Source of the DNA: Gemmatimonadota bacterium
Lineage (GTDB): Bacteria; Gemmatimonadota; Gemmatimonadetes; Longimicrobiales; Gaopeijiaceae
Length of the DNA: 47,908 bases
Assembly: GCA_028874985.1 (NCBI GenBank)
Contig: JAPPGI010000135.1
Coordinates: 1 to 47,908, forward strand
Direction: 5' to 3'
The translations under genes and the position numbers were made by a program. Positions 1 through 8,073 of the stretch are shown one piece after another. Positions within the stretch are counted from its first letter, which is position 1. Each line of letters begins with the position of its first letter. The notes beneath the pieces are model-generated. The model saw nothing but the letters and a program-made list of their open reading frames with translations, had not been told where the DNA came from and did no database searches.

Positions 1-1469
1 GGAACGCAGATCGTGCAGCCCTGATTAGACTTACGTGATTTCCTGCCGGGATTCACGTCCCGTAGACTCCGCCGTAACGTTAGGGTTGCCATGAACCCCG
101 AGATCACGATGAACGTGATCGCCATGTGGTGCAGAAACGCGACTTCCGGCAGCAGCCACAGCAGCAGCCCGTACACCGGAATCCCCAGGATCATCCCTCC
201 GAAGGCGGCAACCGGAGGCGTCCGCGGCACGAACAGCCCGAACAGAAACGCGGCCACGATCCCCGGCGAGATGAAGCCCCAGAACATCTGGATGTAGTCG
301 AAGACGCTGCCCGCCTTCGCCACCAGCGGCGCCCACAGACACCCGACCAGCACCAGGGCCGCGGTCGTCCAGCGCCCCACCACCATCAGCCTGCGCGACG
401 ACGCCTCCGGCCGCAGGTGCCTCTTGTAGAGGTCCACGCTGAAGATCGTCGCGGCCGAGTTGAGCATCGAGTCGAGCGAACTCATCACGGCCCCGAAGAG
501 CGCCGCGAACATCGCGCCGGTCAGCCCGGCGGGGAGCAGCTCGCGCATCATGACCGGGTAGGCCTGATCGGGGTGCGCCACCCGGTCGGCGAAGAGCTCG
601 GCGGCCATGATCCCCGGGAACACGATTATGAAGGGGATCGCCAGCTTGATGAACCCTGCCAGGAAGATGCCGCGCTGCCCGTCCGCCAGACTGCGCGCCG
701 CGAGCGTGCGCTGCGTGATGAACTGGTTCAGTCCCCAGTAGAAGAGGTTCGGGATCCAGAGCCCGCCCACGAAGACCGCGAGCCACGGCATCTCCGGGTG
801 GTTCCAGGGTAGAACGGTGTTCAGCTTGCCGTCAGCCGCCTCGAGGAACGGCTCAACCCCGCCGATCGCCTTGAATCCCAGCACCGTCACCACCACCCCG
901 CCCAGCAGCAGCGCCACCCCCTGGATCAGGTCGGACCACACCACCGCCTTCAGCCCCCCGTAGATCGTGTACCCCCCGGCGAGCACGCCGATCAGCCAGA
1001 TGCCCAGGTTCAGGTCGATCCCGAAGATGGACTCCAGCGCCAGCGCCCCCGAGTAGAGCACTGTCGCGAGCGCCACGAACACGTATGCCGCCATGATGAA
1101 GCCCGCCATCAGGGTGCGCGTGCGCACGTCGTAGCGGAACTCGAGGTACTCGGGGATCGTGTAGATGCCCGCCGCCAGGAACCGTGGCAGGAAGAAGAGT
1201 CCCACCAGCACGAGCGTCACCGCCGCCATCCACTCGTAGCTCGCGATCGCCAGTCCCAGGTCGTAGCCCCGCCCCGCCATCCCCACGAAGTGCTCGGTCG
1301 AGATGTTGGACGCGATCAGCGAGAAGCCGATCAGCCACCAGGGGAGGTTCCGGCCCGCCAGGAAGTAGTCGGCGGCGTCGTGCTTGCCGCGCGAGGCGTA
1401 GAGGGAGATGCCGACCACGAGCGCCAGGAAACCGATGAAGGCGGCGATGTCGAGGGGCTGGAAGGTCAT
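1..1469 (-). CDS. Sodium:solute symporter (SSS/SLC5 family), 3' end beyond window
   Basis: Inner-membrane Na+-coupled symporter; the substrate cannot be read from sequence. The frame opens at ATG 1469 (MTFQPLDIAAFIGFLALVVG) and stays open to base 1, so at least 489 residues are present and the C-terminus lies outside the window. Family-typical pieces are a first TM helix at residues 8-25, then DAADYFLAGRNLPWWLIG, SNISTEHFVGMAGRGYDLG, YTIPEYLEFRYDVRTRT, a WSDLIQG motif, and a late MSSLDSMLNSAATIFSVDLY segment typical of SLC5 Na+ sites. The visible tail ends in a basic stretch (RKSRKS). Internal ORFs in other frames here are composition artefacts. The gene is transcribed away from the IS110 remnant next to it. 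Family call is firm, substrate open. Confidence 0.9.
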   Translation of the reverse strand, partial: MTFQPLDIAAFIGFLALVVGISLYASRGKHDAADYFLAGRNLPWWLIGFSLIASNISTEHFVGMAGRGYDLGLAIASYEWMAAVTLVLVGLFFLPRFLAAGIYTIPEYLEFRYDVRTRTLMAGFIMAAYVFVALATVLYSGALALESIFGIDLNLGIWLIGVLAGGYTIYGGLKAVVWSDLIQGVALLLGGVVVTVLGFKAIGGVEPFLEAADGKLNTVLPWNHPEMPWLAVFVGGLWIPNLFYWGLNQFITQRTLAARSLADGQRGIFLAGFIKLAIPFIIVFPGIMAAELFADRVAHPDQAYPVMMRELLPAGLTGAMFAALFGAVMSSLDSMLNSAATIFSVDLYKRHLRPEASSRRLMVVGRWTTAALVLVGCLWAPLVAKAGSVFDYIQMFWGFISPGIVAAFLFGLFVPRTPPVAAFGGMILGIPVYGLLLWLLPEVAFLHHMAITFIVISGFMATLTLRRSLRDVNPGRKSRKSNQGCTICV

Positions 1470-1526
1470 GGGGTGGGGGGATGGGTCCGTCGTTCCCTTG
1501 AGAATATGGAAGGGCCGGCCACCTGC

Positions 1527-2176
1527 CGCCTATCGTGGGTTAGCGCCCCGATTCGCGGAGGTGCACCAGAGCCACATGCGACATCGGTCGCAAACGAACA
1601 GGAGACCGGCCCTATGAAGAATCAGAAGACCAAGGTGTACGTCGGGATGGATGTCCACAAGGACACGTGATGGTCGCGATACTTCCCGTGGGGAGCGGGA
1701 GCCGGCCGTTGTGAAGCGGCTGTCGCACGATCCGCGGGGACTCAGGCGGCTGCTGGACCGCCTGGTCCGGGAGCATGAGGTGCACGCCTGCTACGAGGCG
1801 AGCGGAGCAGGCTACGTGCCGGAGCGGATGATCCGGAGCTGGGGGCACGAGTGCGAGATCGTGGCCCCGTCGCTGATTCCCCAGCGTCCGGGACAGCGGC
1901 GCAAGCACGACCGCAAGGACGCCGAGGAGCTGGCGCGGCTGTACCGGGCGGGAGAACTCGTGACGATCAGGGTTCCCTCGGACCGGGAGGAGCGGGTGCG
2001 CGACCTGGTGCGCTGCCGGGAGACGCTTCAGCGAGAGGCTCTCAAGTCGCGCCGGAAGCCCCGAAACCGGGGGTACTCCTACTCCGCCGGGGATGGAGTT
2101 CGTGCGTTACAGGCGTGGAGGGATCGTCGATCATGGACGATTCGGCGGCCCGTAGCTTGCCAGTTTCCGCCTATCG
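1527..2176 (+). mobile_element. Decayed IS110-family insertion sequence remnant
   Basis: An IS110-type transposase fragment (1614-about 2130) is flanked by two copies of the 10-mer CCGCCTATCG, at 1527-1536 and 2167-2176. The 78 bases before the transposase start would correspond to the 5' non-coding end, which in IS110 elements carries the bridge RNA. The element is about 650 bp against roughly 1.2-1.5 kb for intact IS110 elements, so most of the 3' half, including the conserved serine domain, is deleted. The boundaries are my inference from the 10-bp repeats and could be chance. Confidence 0.5.
1614..2130 (+). pseudogene. IS110-family transposase, truncated and frameshifted
   Basis: The product begins MKNQKTKVYVGMDVHKDT, the classic IS110 DEDD N-terminus with the first catalytic Asp in GMD. 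A TGA follows at 1668-1670. Dropping one base restores MVAILPVGSGSRP, and a second single-base loss near 1711 restores VVKRLSHDPRGLRRLL. The remaining frame carries HACYEASGAGYVPERMI, KHDRKDAEELARLYRAGEL and RGYSYSAGDG, all IS110-like. The frame order 0, 2, 1 fits two separate one-base deletions. The C-terminal transposase_20 domain is missing. The long open frame that continues into the next gene at 2895 is an accident: the frame happens to match that of the downstream lipoprotein. Confidence 0.85.
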
Positions 2177-2223
2177 GCCTTATCACGGGTAAGTCACAAT
2201 TTGGACGGAAAGGAGCTTTCCCG

Positions 2224-2895
2224 ATGAGAACCCCCCGAATCACCCTGCTACTGGCGGCCTTGCCGCTAGCCTGCGACTTGGATACCGTCCCGGAGGAAGT
2301 GGTTTCCCCCGCTGGTCCCGAATCCGAAGAGACAACCGCAGCCGTCGTTGCTGTCGGCTATGATCCAGACGAACCGGTCCCCCAGTCGCTGTTGGGCTTC
2401 AGGCCCGATCCGAGGTCGGACAGGCAGCTTCGCCTGTACGGGCACGAACCCCACACACGGGACATGTATCCCGAGGCGCGAACGCGGGAGGATTTCCGGA
2501 AAGGCGCGCGGAACTGTGTGCGTGTTCTGACCGATTTGGGCGGCGGCGCGAATTACCTGGAGGAAGGCGCATTCCGATCAGCCGAGGAGCAGGATTGGTG
2601 GCGCGGACGGATGCTGGCAAAGGAGGCGGTGTACGGCGCGGGGGCGGAGGAGGCGGCATGCGAGCGCGAGTGGCTGCAAATGGCGCTGTTGGTGGCGCGT
2701 GGCGATTGGGTGGATGTCATCAGCCCGGGGCGGTTGCGGGAGAGCATTCTTAGGGAGTTGGAATGGGAACAGGAGCGGCTGGACAGCCTGGGGAAGACAT
2801 GGGAGGACAGGCATGGCTACTACAGGCCTTATCCCCCGCCCGCTGACGCGAAGGCGGCGGCCCGTCTCGAGGGGTGGCTGGAGGTGCGGAAATGA
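2224..2895 (+). CDS. Hypothetical lipoprotein or exported protein
   Basis: Not recognised. The start is ATG 2224, chosen because a good ribosome site (AAAGGAG) lies about 8 bases upstream and because the sequence before it belongs to the IS110 remnant. The 223-residue product begins MRTPRITLLLAALPLACDLD, a short signal peptide ending in a Cys; the lipobox is imperfect because Pro is at -3. A Pro/Glu-rich linker follows, then a soluble charged domain rich in Trp, Arg and Glu (EEQDWWRGRMLAKEA, RELEWEQERLDSL) that looks helical. There is no same-strand neighbour except the dead transposase, so it is monocistronic. Reality of the gene is supported by the ribosome site and signal peptide only. Confidence 0.6.
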   Translation: MRTPRITLLLAALPLACDLDTVPEEVVSPAGPESEETTAAVVAVGYDPDEPVPQSLLGFRPDPRSDRQLRLYGHEPHTRDMYPEARTREDFRKGARNCVRVLTDLGGGANYLEEGAFRSAEEQDWWRGRMLAKEAVYGAGAEEAACEREWLQMALLVARGDWVDVISPGRLRESILRELEWEQERLDSLGKTWEDRHGYYRPYPPPADAKAAARLEGWLEVRK

Positions 2896-3191
2896 CGCGG
2901 TGGCACCAAATAACTGGCTGTGCACCGGCGGCCCTGATCGGATTGGGCATCGCTTCCACGCAGCCACAAGAGCGCGAATGGCCCCTTGCAGAGCTGTTTT
3001 CGGGCGGAGGCGAAAGTTGACAGTCGCTCCCCACCCCGTTCGCACGATCGGTGCCCAAGAAAGATCACCCGTGTCTTCCCAAAGGCGTGTGACACGACCA
3101 TCCGTCCTGTGGACCCGCACCCGAGTTTCACAGAAAATGCCGGGGGGATTTCGTCCACGGGCTTCTCGGCAACGCCACCGGAAGGCCTGGC
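2896..3191. other. Intergenic region with repeat copy, no gene seen
   Basis: About 300 bases between the lipoprotein stop and the convergent unknown gene. The only structure I see is one arm of the dispersed palindromic element at 3136-3165. I found no convincing ORF, tRNA or strong promoter. Confidence 0.6.
3136..3165 (-). repeat. Dispersed palindromic element, single-arm copy
   Basis: On the minus strand this reads AAGCCCGTGGACGAAATCCC followed by CCCGGCATT. It shares the GTGGA arm and the AATCCCCCCGGCATT core with the copies at 10587 and 18473. No matching second arm was found, so the copy is partial. Confidence 0.65.
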
Positions 3192-3791
3192 TCATTGGAT
3201 GGGACGAATGGCATACTGGTTGATCCACCGTGTGACGGAGACGCGGCGAATGTCGGTGAGGTGGATGGCGCGGGCGATCTCGTAGAGGGAGAGGCCGCCG
3301 TACGCGAGAAGCCGGTTGAGGTCGAGGCCGCGGATGCAGGCAATGACGTGCCGGACAAGCGACAAGGGAAGACCGGAGAGCTCGGGCGCCTGGAAGTGAC
3401 GGCGGAGACGAGCCCCTGAAGGGCGGTCGTGATGTCCCGCCAAATGGCCGTGCGAGAGGGAACGGAAAAAGAGGTGGGCCTCGTCGATGCCGCCCGGAGG
3501 TAGGGTGCGGGTGTGGCGGCGGGGATGGTCGAACCAGGTGAGAGGGAGGGGACGCAGCCTGGCGTGAACTTCGGGAAGGACATGGTGAACGGTGGGCGGC
3601 TTGCCATCGCCGCCGATCAGAAAGCCGTGGGGACCGAGCGCCTCGGCCTCGGGATCGCCACCGCGAAGGACGCAGGCATCGAAGCGCTCTCGCTCGTAAC
3701 GGGCGGTGAGTTCTTCGCGCGAGGGGATGCGCTCGGGATCGTACGGGGGCGGATCGAAGTAGAGAGCGCGGACCTTGTCGAAATCGAGCAT
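3192..3791 (-). CDS. Uncharacterised protein paired with AbiEii-like NTase
   Basis: I do not recognise this 199-residue family. The gene begins (ATG 3791) only 6 bases after the stop of the nucleotidyltransferase gene on the same strand, so the two are almost certainly co-transcribed. The N-terminal half is acidic and Pro-rich (ALYFDPPPYDPERIPSREEL). The C-terminal third (LSLYEIARAIHLTDIRRVSV, then TRWINQYAI) has the look of a helix-turn-helix or phage-integrase-like DNA-binding end. By position it could be an antitoxin or regulator of the upstream NTase, but known AbiEi antitoxins usually precede the toxin and have an N-terminal winged helix. Function is open; the genetic pairing is what the sequence shows. 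Confidence 0.7.
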   Translation of the reverse strand: MLDFDKVRALYFDPPPYDPERIPSREELTARYERERFDACVLRGGDPEAEALGPHGFLIGGDGKPPTVHHVLPEVHARLRPLPLTWFDHPRRHTRTLPPGGIDEAHLFFRSLSHGHLAGHHDRPSGARLRRHFQAPELSGLPLSLVRHVIACIRGLDLNRLLAYGGLSLYEIARAIHLTDIRRVSVTRWINQYAIRPIQ

Positions 3792-3797
3792 GGCTGA

Positions 3798-4496
3798 TCA
3801 GCGGGTGCGACGAGGAATGCGATGGTCGATCTCACGCTCGACAAGGCGCTGGACGATGGCGAGGAAGTCGGCGGCTTCATCCGAATGTGCCGGGTGCCGA
3901 AGCGGCCGGGAATCGTGGACGATGGAGACTTGGTCAAGCTCGTTGAGCCCGCGTTGGATGACAAGGAGGTTGGAGGCGTGCACGGTGTCGAAGGCGGTCT
4001 TGAGAGCGGCAGGGTCCTGGTGACGGGCAACGGCAAGGTCGTAGAGGTCGCGAGAGAGGAAGACGGATTCGCCGAGCACGCGGTAGACGAGTTTCCTGGC
4101 GAGGATTTCGGCACTGGTGTGCACGCCGATACGGGTGCCGCGCACGGTGTCGGCCGAGTGGGGGCGGGTGGTGGCGGGGTGGGAGCTGTCGATGGTGACT
4201 TCACCGGCCGGGAGGTCGATTCGGGTTAGCCCCTGGTGGAAGGTCAGGTAGGCGCGTCCGTCGATGTGGCGGGCAAGGTCGTCGCGGAAGCCGCTGGCGG
4301 GGAGCCGGTGGTGGATGTCGTGGTCCACGGAGAGGTCCACGTCGGTGCTGTGCCGGTGCGCCCAGCGCGCGGCGAGCGCAGTGCCGCCCCCGAGCACAAG
4401 GTGGTGCTCGCCCCCGAGGTGGTAGCCGAGAGGATGGCGAACGGATTCGAGGAGTTCGCGGCCCCGCGCAACCCTTCCACACGTCACGGTGTCCAC
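3798..4496 (-). CDS. AbiEii-like nucleotidyltransferase (DUF1814), putative toxin
   Basis: The 232-residue product carries HHLVLGGGTALAARWAHRHS followed by TDVDLSVD, the GG(T/S)...DxD signature of the AbiEii/DUF1814 nucleotidyltransferase fold (Gly37-39, Asp52, Asp54). IDLPAGEVTIDSS, TSAEILARKLVYRVLGESVF and RDLYDLAVA follow, matching the K-x-x-D/R-D-x-x-D region where such enzymes have further catalytic residues. AbiEii toxins transfer nucleotides to tRNA or other targets in type IV toxin-antitoxin or abortive-infection systems; that function is inferred. The start is GTG 4496, with GTG 4487 possible. The unknown gene 3192-3791 follows after 6 bases. It diverges from the ECF sigma gene with under 50 bases between starts. 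Confidence 0.8.
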   Translation of the reverse strand: MDTVTCGRVARGRELLESVRHPLGYHLGGEHHLVLGGGTALAARWAHRHSTDVDLSVDHDIHHRLPASGFRDDLARHIDGRAYLTFHQGLTRIDLPAGEVTIDSSHPATTRPHSADTVRGTRIGVHTSAEILARKLVYRVLGESVFLSRDLYDLAVARHQDPAALKTAFDTVHASNLLVIQRGLNELDQVSIVHDSRPLRHPAHSDEAADFLAIVQRLVEREIDHRIPRRTR

Positions 4497-4542
4497 CGGT
4501 CGGAGAGATCAACACCCGCCGCGGACCCGGAGATTCGGCCCG

Positions 4543-5085
4543 GTGACGGAATCGGAACTCATTCAACGCCTCAAGGCGGGAGACCACGACGTCGCGCGGT
4601 CGCTGTACGACATGCACGTCGACCGGGTCTTCCGGCTCTGCTACCGGTTCGCGGGCGAGTACGACCTTGCCCAGGACTTCACGCAGGAGACATTCGTGCG
4701 CGCATTCGGCAAGATCGGCACCTTCCGCGGCGAGTCCGCGTTCGGGACCTGGGTCTGCGCCATCGCGACCACCGTGTCGCTGAACGAACTGAGGCGCATC
4801 AAGCGTTTCCGGTCCCGCGAGGCGCCGCTCGACGATCAGCTGCGCGGCGGGAGCACCCCCCGCGGCATCGAGCCCGACCTGCGCGACGATCTCCACCGCG
4901 CGATCGAGGGGCTTCCGGAAGGCTATCGCACGGTCTTCCTGCTCCACGACCTCGAGAGCTACACCCACGAGGAGATCGGTCACATTCTCGGCATCAAGGC
5001 CGGGACCTCGAAGTCCCAGTTGTTCCGCGCCCGGAACCGGCTGCGTGAAAAGCTGGCGAAACACGCCGGGGAGTGGGCCTCATGA
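4543..5085 (+). CDS. ECF-type RNA polymerase sigma factor
   Basis: Group 4 sigma-70 factor of 180 residues that directs core RNA polymerase to a specific regulon. Region 2 is HVDRVFRLCYRFAGEYDLAQ and DFTQETFVRAFGKIGTFRG; region 4 is LPEGYRTVFLLHDLESYTHE followed by EIGHILGIKAGTSKSQLFRA, a clear helix-turn-helix. I chose GTG 4543 (VTESELIQRLKAGDHD) because homologous ECF factors start at this point; the same frame is open to a GTG at 4489. The stop overlaps the next start as ATGA, so the anti-sigma gene is translationally coupled. Promoter specificity cannot be read. Confidence 0.92.
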   Translation: MTESELIQRLKAGDHDVARSLYDMHVDRVFRLCYRFAGEYDLAQDFTQETFVRAFGKIGTFRGESAFGTWVCAIATTVSLNELRRIKRFRSREAPLDDQLRGGSTPRGIEPDLRDDLHRAIEGLPEGYRTVFLLHDLESYTHEEIGHILGIKAGTSKSQLFRARNRLREKLAKHAGEWAS

Positions 5086-6164
5086 CGGACATGGACCGGT
5101 TCACCGCGTGGTTGCGGCGGGAGGGCGTGAGCTACAACCGGCCGCCCGCGACCCCCGCCGAAGCGATGTGGCGGGGAGTGGAAGGGCGGCTGGGGGCCAT
5201 CGGTACCGGGCCTGAGGCGGATGTCGGAGGTGGGGTTGCCGGCGATGGCGGTCCCATGAAGGAGGCGCTTGCCTACAACGCGTCGCCCCCGGTGCCGCGC
5301 GAGGAGATGTGGACACGAATCGAGGCGGCGTGGACACTCAGGCGGTCTGCGGTTGCGGCAGTCGGAGGCGCAGGCCGCACACGCATCCGCCCCGGGTGGC
5401 TGAGACGACGCGGCGCGGCCGGCTGGGTCGCGGCCCTGGCGGCGGCCGCGTCCCTGGTGGTGGGCATCGCGCTTGGCCGGGGCGCGCGACCCGGTCCGCC
5501 CGGCGAGACGCCGCCCCCGTCGGCAGCTTCCGCATCCGGGCGGTCGACGGGCCCGGTTGAGGTGCCGATGACGGTTGCCGGGCGCGAGAGCGAGGAAGCC
5601 GACAATGCCGCCGGGCCGGTCAGGGGGACGGGGCTCGTCGGTCTCGTTACCGCGGGCGACGAAGTGGAGACGCCGGAATTGTTGGCGTCCGATCCGCAGC
5701 CCGAGCCACCTTCGACCCTGCACGCCACCGTCGCGCACGAGTCGGAGGACGCCCCCGCCCTGCCTCCCGGGCAGGGCCTTCCCGGCCCGCCCCCCGGACG
5801 CGCTCTCCATGCCGGGCTCCGCCTGGAGCCCGAGTTCGACCATGCGACCGCCCGGCACCTCGGACAGGCCGCGACTCTGCTCACCGCCTTCGGAACCGAC
5901 CGGCGCACACCCGCGTCCCAGGCCGATCTGGCGCGGTGGGCGCGGGAACTGCTCGTGGAGACGCGCATGCACCTGGGCCTGTCCTCCGATTCCGGATCAC
6001 CGGTGGAGCAGACGCTGCTCGAAGACCTCGAGCTCGTCCTGATCCAGATCGCGGGGCTGGGTCCCGGGGCGCCGGACTTCGAGTGGGAGCTTGCCCGCGA
6101 GAGCATCGAGCGGCGGGGCACCCTGGTGCGGCTGCGGGCCGCGAGCGCCCAGGGGGAGACTTGA
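5082..6164 (+). CDS. Putative anti-sigma factor, single-pass membrane protein
   Basis: The ATG at 5082 overlaps the sigma stop by four bases. The 360-residue product has an N-terminal cytoplasmic part with two copies of a motif: SYNRPPATPAEAMWRGVEGR and AYNASPPVPREEMWTRIEAA, about 55 residues apart. One membrane helix follows (AAGWVAALAAAASLVVGIAL), then a Pro/Ala/Gly-rich linker and a C-terminal helical domain (LGQAATLLTAFGTDR, TLLEDLELVLIQIAGLGPG). No zinc-binding HxxxCxxC anti-sigma motif is present, so it is called anti-sigma from position and topology. The duplicated MW-E motif may be the sigma-binding element. The C-terminal domain would face the periplasm. Confidence 0.75.
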   Translation: MTDMDRFTAWLRREGVSYNRPPATPAEAMWRGVEGRLGAIGTGPEADVGGGVAGDGGPMKEALAYNASPPVPREEMWTRIEAAWTLRRSAVAAVGGAGRTRIRPGWLRRRGAAGWVAALAAAASLVVGIALGRGARPGPPGETPPPSAASASGRSTGPVEVPMTVAGRESEEADNAAGPVRGTGLVGLVTAGDEVETPELLASDPQPEPPSTLHATVAHESEDAPALPPGQGLPGPPPGRALHAGLRLEPEFDHATARHLGQAATLLTAFGTDRRTPASQADLARWARELLVETRMHLGLSSDSGSPVEQTLLEDLELVLIQIAGLGPGAPDFEWELARESIERRGTLVRLRAASAQGET

Positions 6165-6220
6165 AGACACGAATCGAATCACGCATGTGAAAGAGATTCA
6201 CAAATAGGGGAAACAGAAAG

Positions 6221-7981
6221 ATGACGAGCCCGAGGACTATGATGAAGCGAAGGATAGGGGTGGTGGGCGCCGGACCGGCCTTCGCACTCCTCCTGGCTGC
6301 GGACGCAACGATGATTACCGTGGGGCCCGTGCGAGCGATCGGGAACGGGCACCTCTCCGCCCAAGTCGTAAGTTCGGACGAAAGGGATTTCCTCGCGGCG
6401 AGGTCGCAGATCAACCGGACGAACTGGGTGGACGCGGCCCGGCTGTTCCGAAACTACCGCGCGAGATGGCCGGCGGGAAAATACGTCAGCGATTCCTTCT
6501 ACTGGGAAGCGTTCGCCCGCCACCGGCAGGGCCAGTTGGAGCAGGCCGTGCTGCTTCTGGAAAACATGCTGGAGAATGTCCGGGACAGCGTGCCGGGCAA
6601 CCAGTTGAATGCCCGCCGCGTCAACGATGCGCGCCAGCTGCGCCTCCGGATCCTCGGAGAGATGGCGGAGAAGGGCGATCCGCGTGCGGCCCAGGAAGTG
6701 CTGCGAGAGTCGGACGCGGCTCTCGGAGCGGCGTGGGACAGTGCCGCGAAGGCCGTGTCAGTGGCGTGGGACAGCCTGGCGGTGGCCATGTCGACTGCGT
6801 GGGACAGCCTTGCGGAAGTGATGGTTCCGGCCTTAGACACGCTCGCCGCAACGATGGTTCCCGCCCTCGACTCGCTTGCGGATGCGATGTCCCGGGAGCT
6901 TCCCGCGCTGGTTGACAGTGTAACGGCGACGATCGATGCAGCGGACATGTCGCGGTTCAGAAGGGCATTGACGCGGCTGGAAGCGGATCTCGGGGGTTTT
7001 CGGTTGTTGAAGTTGCGCGATAGCCGGCTCCCGGAGCACTGCGAGGACGAGTCCGTGCAGCAGGAGGCGCTGACGTCGGTTCTGCGTCTCGTCGAGACGG
7101 ACCGGATCCCGATCCTGCGCGGTGTGATCGACCGCGACGACGAGTGCTCCGTCAACCTGCGCGTATTCGCCGTCGGGCGACTCGCCCGCGAAGGCACCCC
7201 GGAAGCGGAGCGGGAGCTGATCAGCGTCGCCGCCACCCATCCGGACCCGGAGGCCCGCCGCGCCGCGGTGTCGGGCCTCAGGCGGTTCGACACGCCGACC
7301 GCTCTCGCCGCGCTGGTCAACGTGCTCGCGCGCTCGAACGACGCGGAAATGCAGGAAGTCGCGATTCATGGACTCCGGCGCAGCGAAAGCGCGGGGGCCC
7401 GCGACGCGCTCGCGGCCTTCGCCGCGGACGCTGCGAAACCGGAGGGCCTGCGCGAGGACGCCATAGTGGCGCTGGGCCGGCGCGACGACGTGGAAGCCGG
7501 GGTACTGATCGGGATCTACGCCGCGTTGGAGACCCCGAAGCTCAAGACCGCCGTGATAGATCGGCTGCGCGAGATCCGGAGCAGGGAGGCGGAAACCTGG
7601 CTGTTCGGCGTGGCCTTCGACGCGAACGAGACCGACCGCATCCGCTCGAGGGCACTCGACGCCTGGGCAAGAAGCCCGGCGCTGGAACTCTCGAGCCTGG
7701 TCCAGGCCTACAATCGGTTCGGGGAGCCCGACCGTCGCGAACGGATCTTCTACGCCCTCTACCGCAAGGCGGGTCGGTCGAAGGGGGAGGCCAAGTCCGA
7801 GGTCGTGCGGAAGATGGTCGAACTCGCCCGCCTGGAACCGGATCCCGAAGTGCGTGAACGCGCGGTCGCCTGGCTGGGCCGCACCGGATCCCCGGAAGCG
7901 GTCGAATTCCTTCTCGAACTGCTGCGCGGGCCGCAACGGGACACCATACCGAAGGCCGGGCGGCCGGGTTCGCGCAAGTGA
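6221..7981 (+). CDS. HEAT-repeat exported protein with 11-residue repeats
   Basis: The 586-residue protein starts with a signal-like segment (ATG 6221; ATG 6239 is an alternative). Residues 55-165 look like TPR/YbgF helices (WVDAARLFRNYRARWPAGKY, EQAVLLLENMLENV). Residues about 167-233 hold six tandem 11-residue units built on AWDSLA. From about 270 to the end are HEAT-type helical repeats (TPEAERELISVAATHPDPEA, DAEMQEVAIHGLRRSES, DAIVALGRRDDVEAG, EVRERAVAWLGRTGSPEAVE). HEAT solenoids bind proteins. The position after the sigma/anti-sigma pair (57-base gap) suggests a role in the same envelope signalling unit, which is inference. Confidence 0.85.
   Translation: MTSPRTMMKRRIGVVGAGPAFALLLAADATMITVGPVRAIGNGHLSAQVVSSDERDFLAARSQINRTNWVDAARLFRNYRARWPAGKYVSDSFYWEAFARHRQGQLEQAVLLLENMLENVRDSVPGNQLNARRVNDARQLRLRILGEMAEKGDPRAAQEVLRESDAALGAAWDSAAKAVSVAWDSLAVAMSTAWDSLAEVMVPALDTLAATMVPALDSLADAMSRELPALVDSVTATIDAADMSRFRRALTRLEADLGGFRLLKLRDSRLPEHCEDESVQQEALTSVLRLVETDRIPILRGVIDRDDECSVNLRVFAVGRLAREGTPEAERELISVAATHPDPEARRAAVSGLRRFDTPTALAALVNVLARSNDAEMQEVAIHGLRRSESAGARDALAAFAADAAKPEGLREDAIVALGRRDDVEAGVLIGIYAALETPKLKTAVIDRLREIRSREAETWLFGVAFDANETDRIRSRALDAWARSPALELSSLVQAYNRFGEPDRRERIFYALYRKAGRSKGEAKSEVVRKMVELARLEPDPEVRERAVAWLGRTGSPEAVEFLLELLRGPQRDTIPKAGRPGSRK
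6719..6919 (+). repeat. Tandem 33-bp (11-residue) repeats inside the HEAT protein gene
   Basis: Encodes successive units ALGAAWDSAAK, AVSVAWDSLAV, AMSTAWDSLAE, VMVPALDTLAA, TMVPALDSLAD and AMSRELPALVD. The period of 11 residues with small or hydrophobic residues at fixed places matches hendecad helices seen in coiled coils and lipid-binding amphipathic helices. The DNA copies share GCGTGGGACAG in the first three units and diverge after, so the array is degenerate. Confidence 0.85.
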
Positions 7982-8073
7982 GCAAACGCTCTATATTCAC
8001 AAGCCTCCGGTCCGGTGAGCCGAGGGCGGCGACACGGGCGGGCATGCGGACTTCAGACGTGGAGACGTGCGAC

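Noticed and set aside
31-1338. Two minus-strand frames at 31-786 and 853-1338 as genes
   Set aside because: They are out of frame with the symporter, which stays open from 1469 to base 1 and is highly family-like.
1666-1670. TGA in the IS110 start (KDT then stop) as another selenocysteine
   Set aside because: A second frameshift follows within 45 bases, homologues have a hydrophobic residue here, and the element is otherwise truncated: it is decay.
1651-2895. One 414-residue protein
   Set aside because: It fuses the decayed IS110 frame with the downstream lipoprotein, which has its own ribosome site and signal peptide at 2224.
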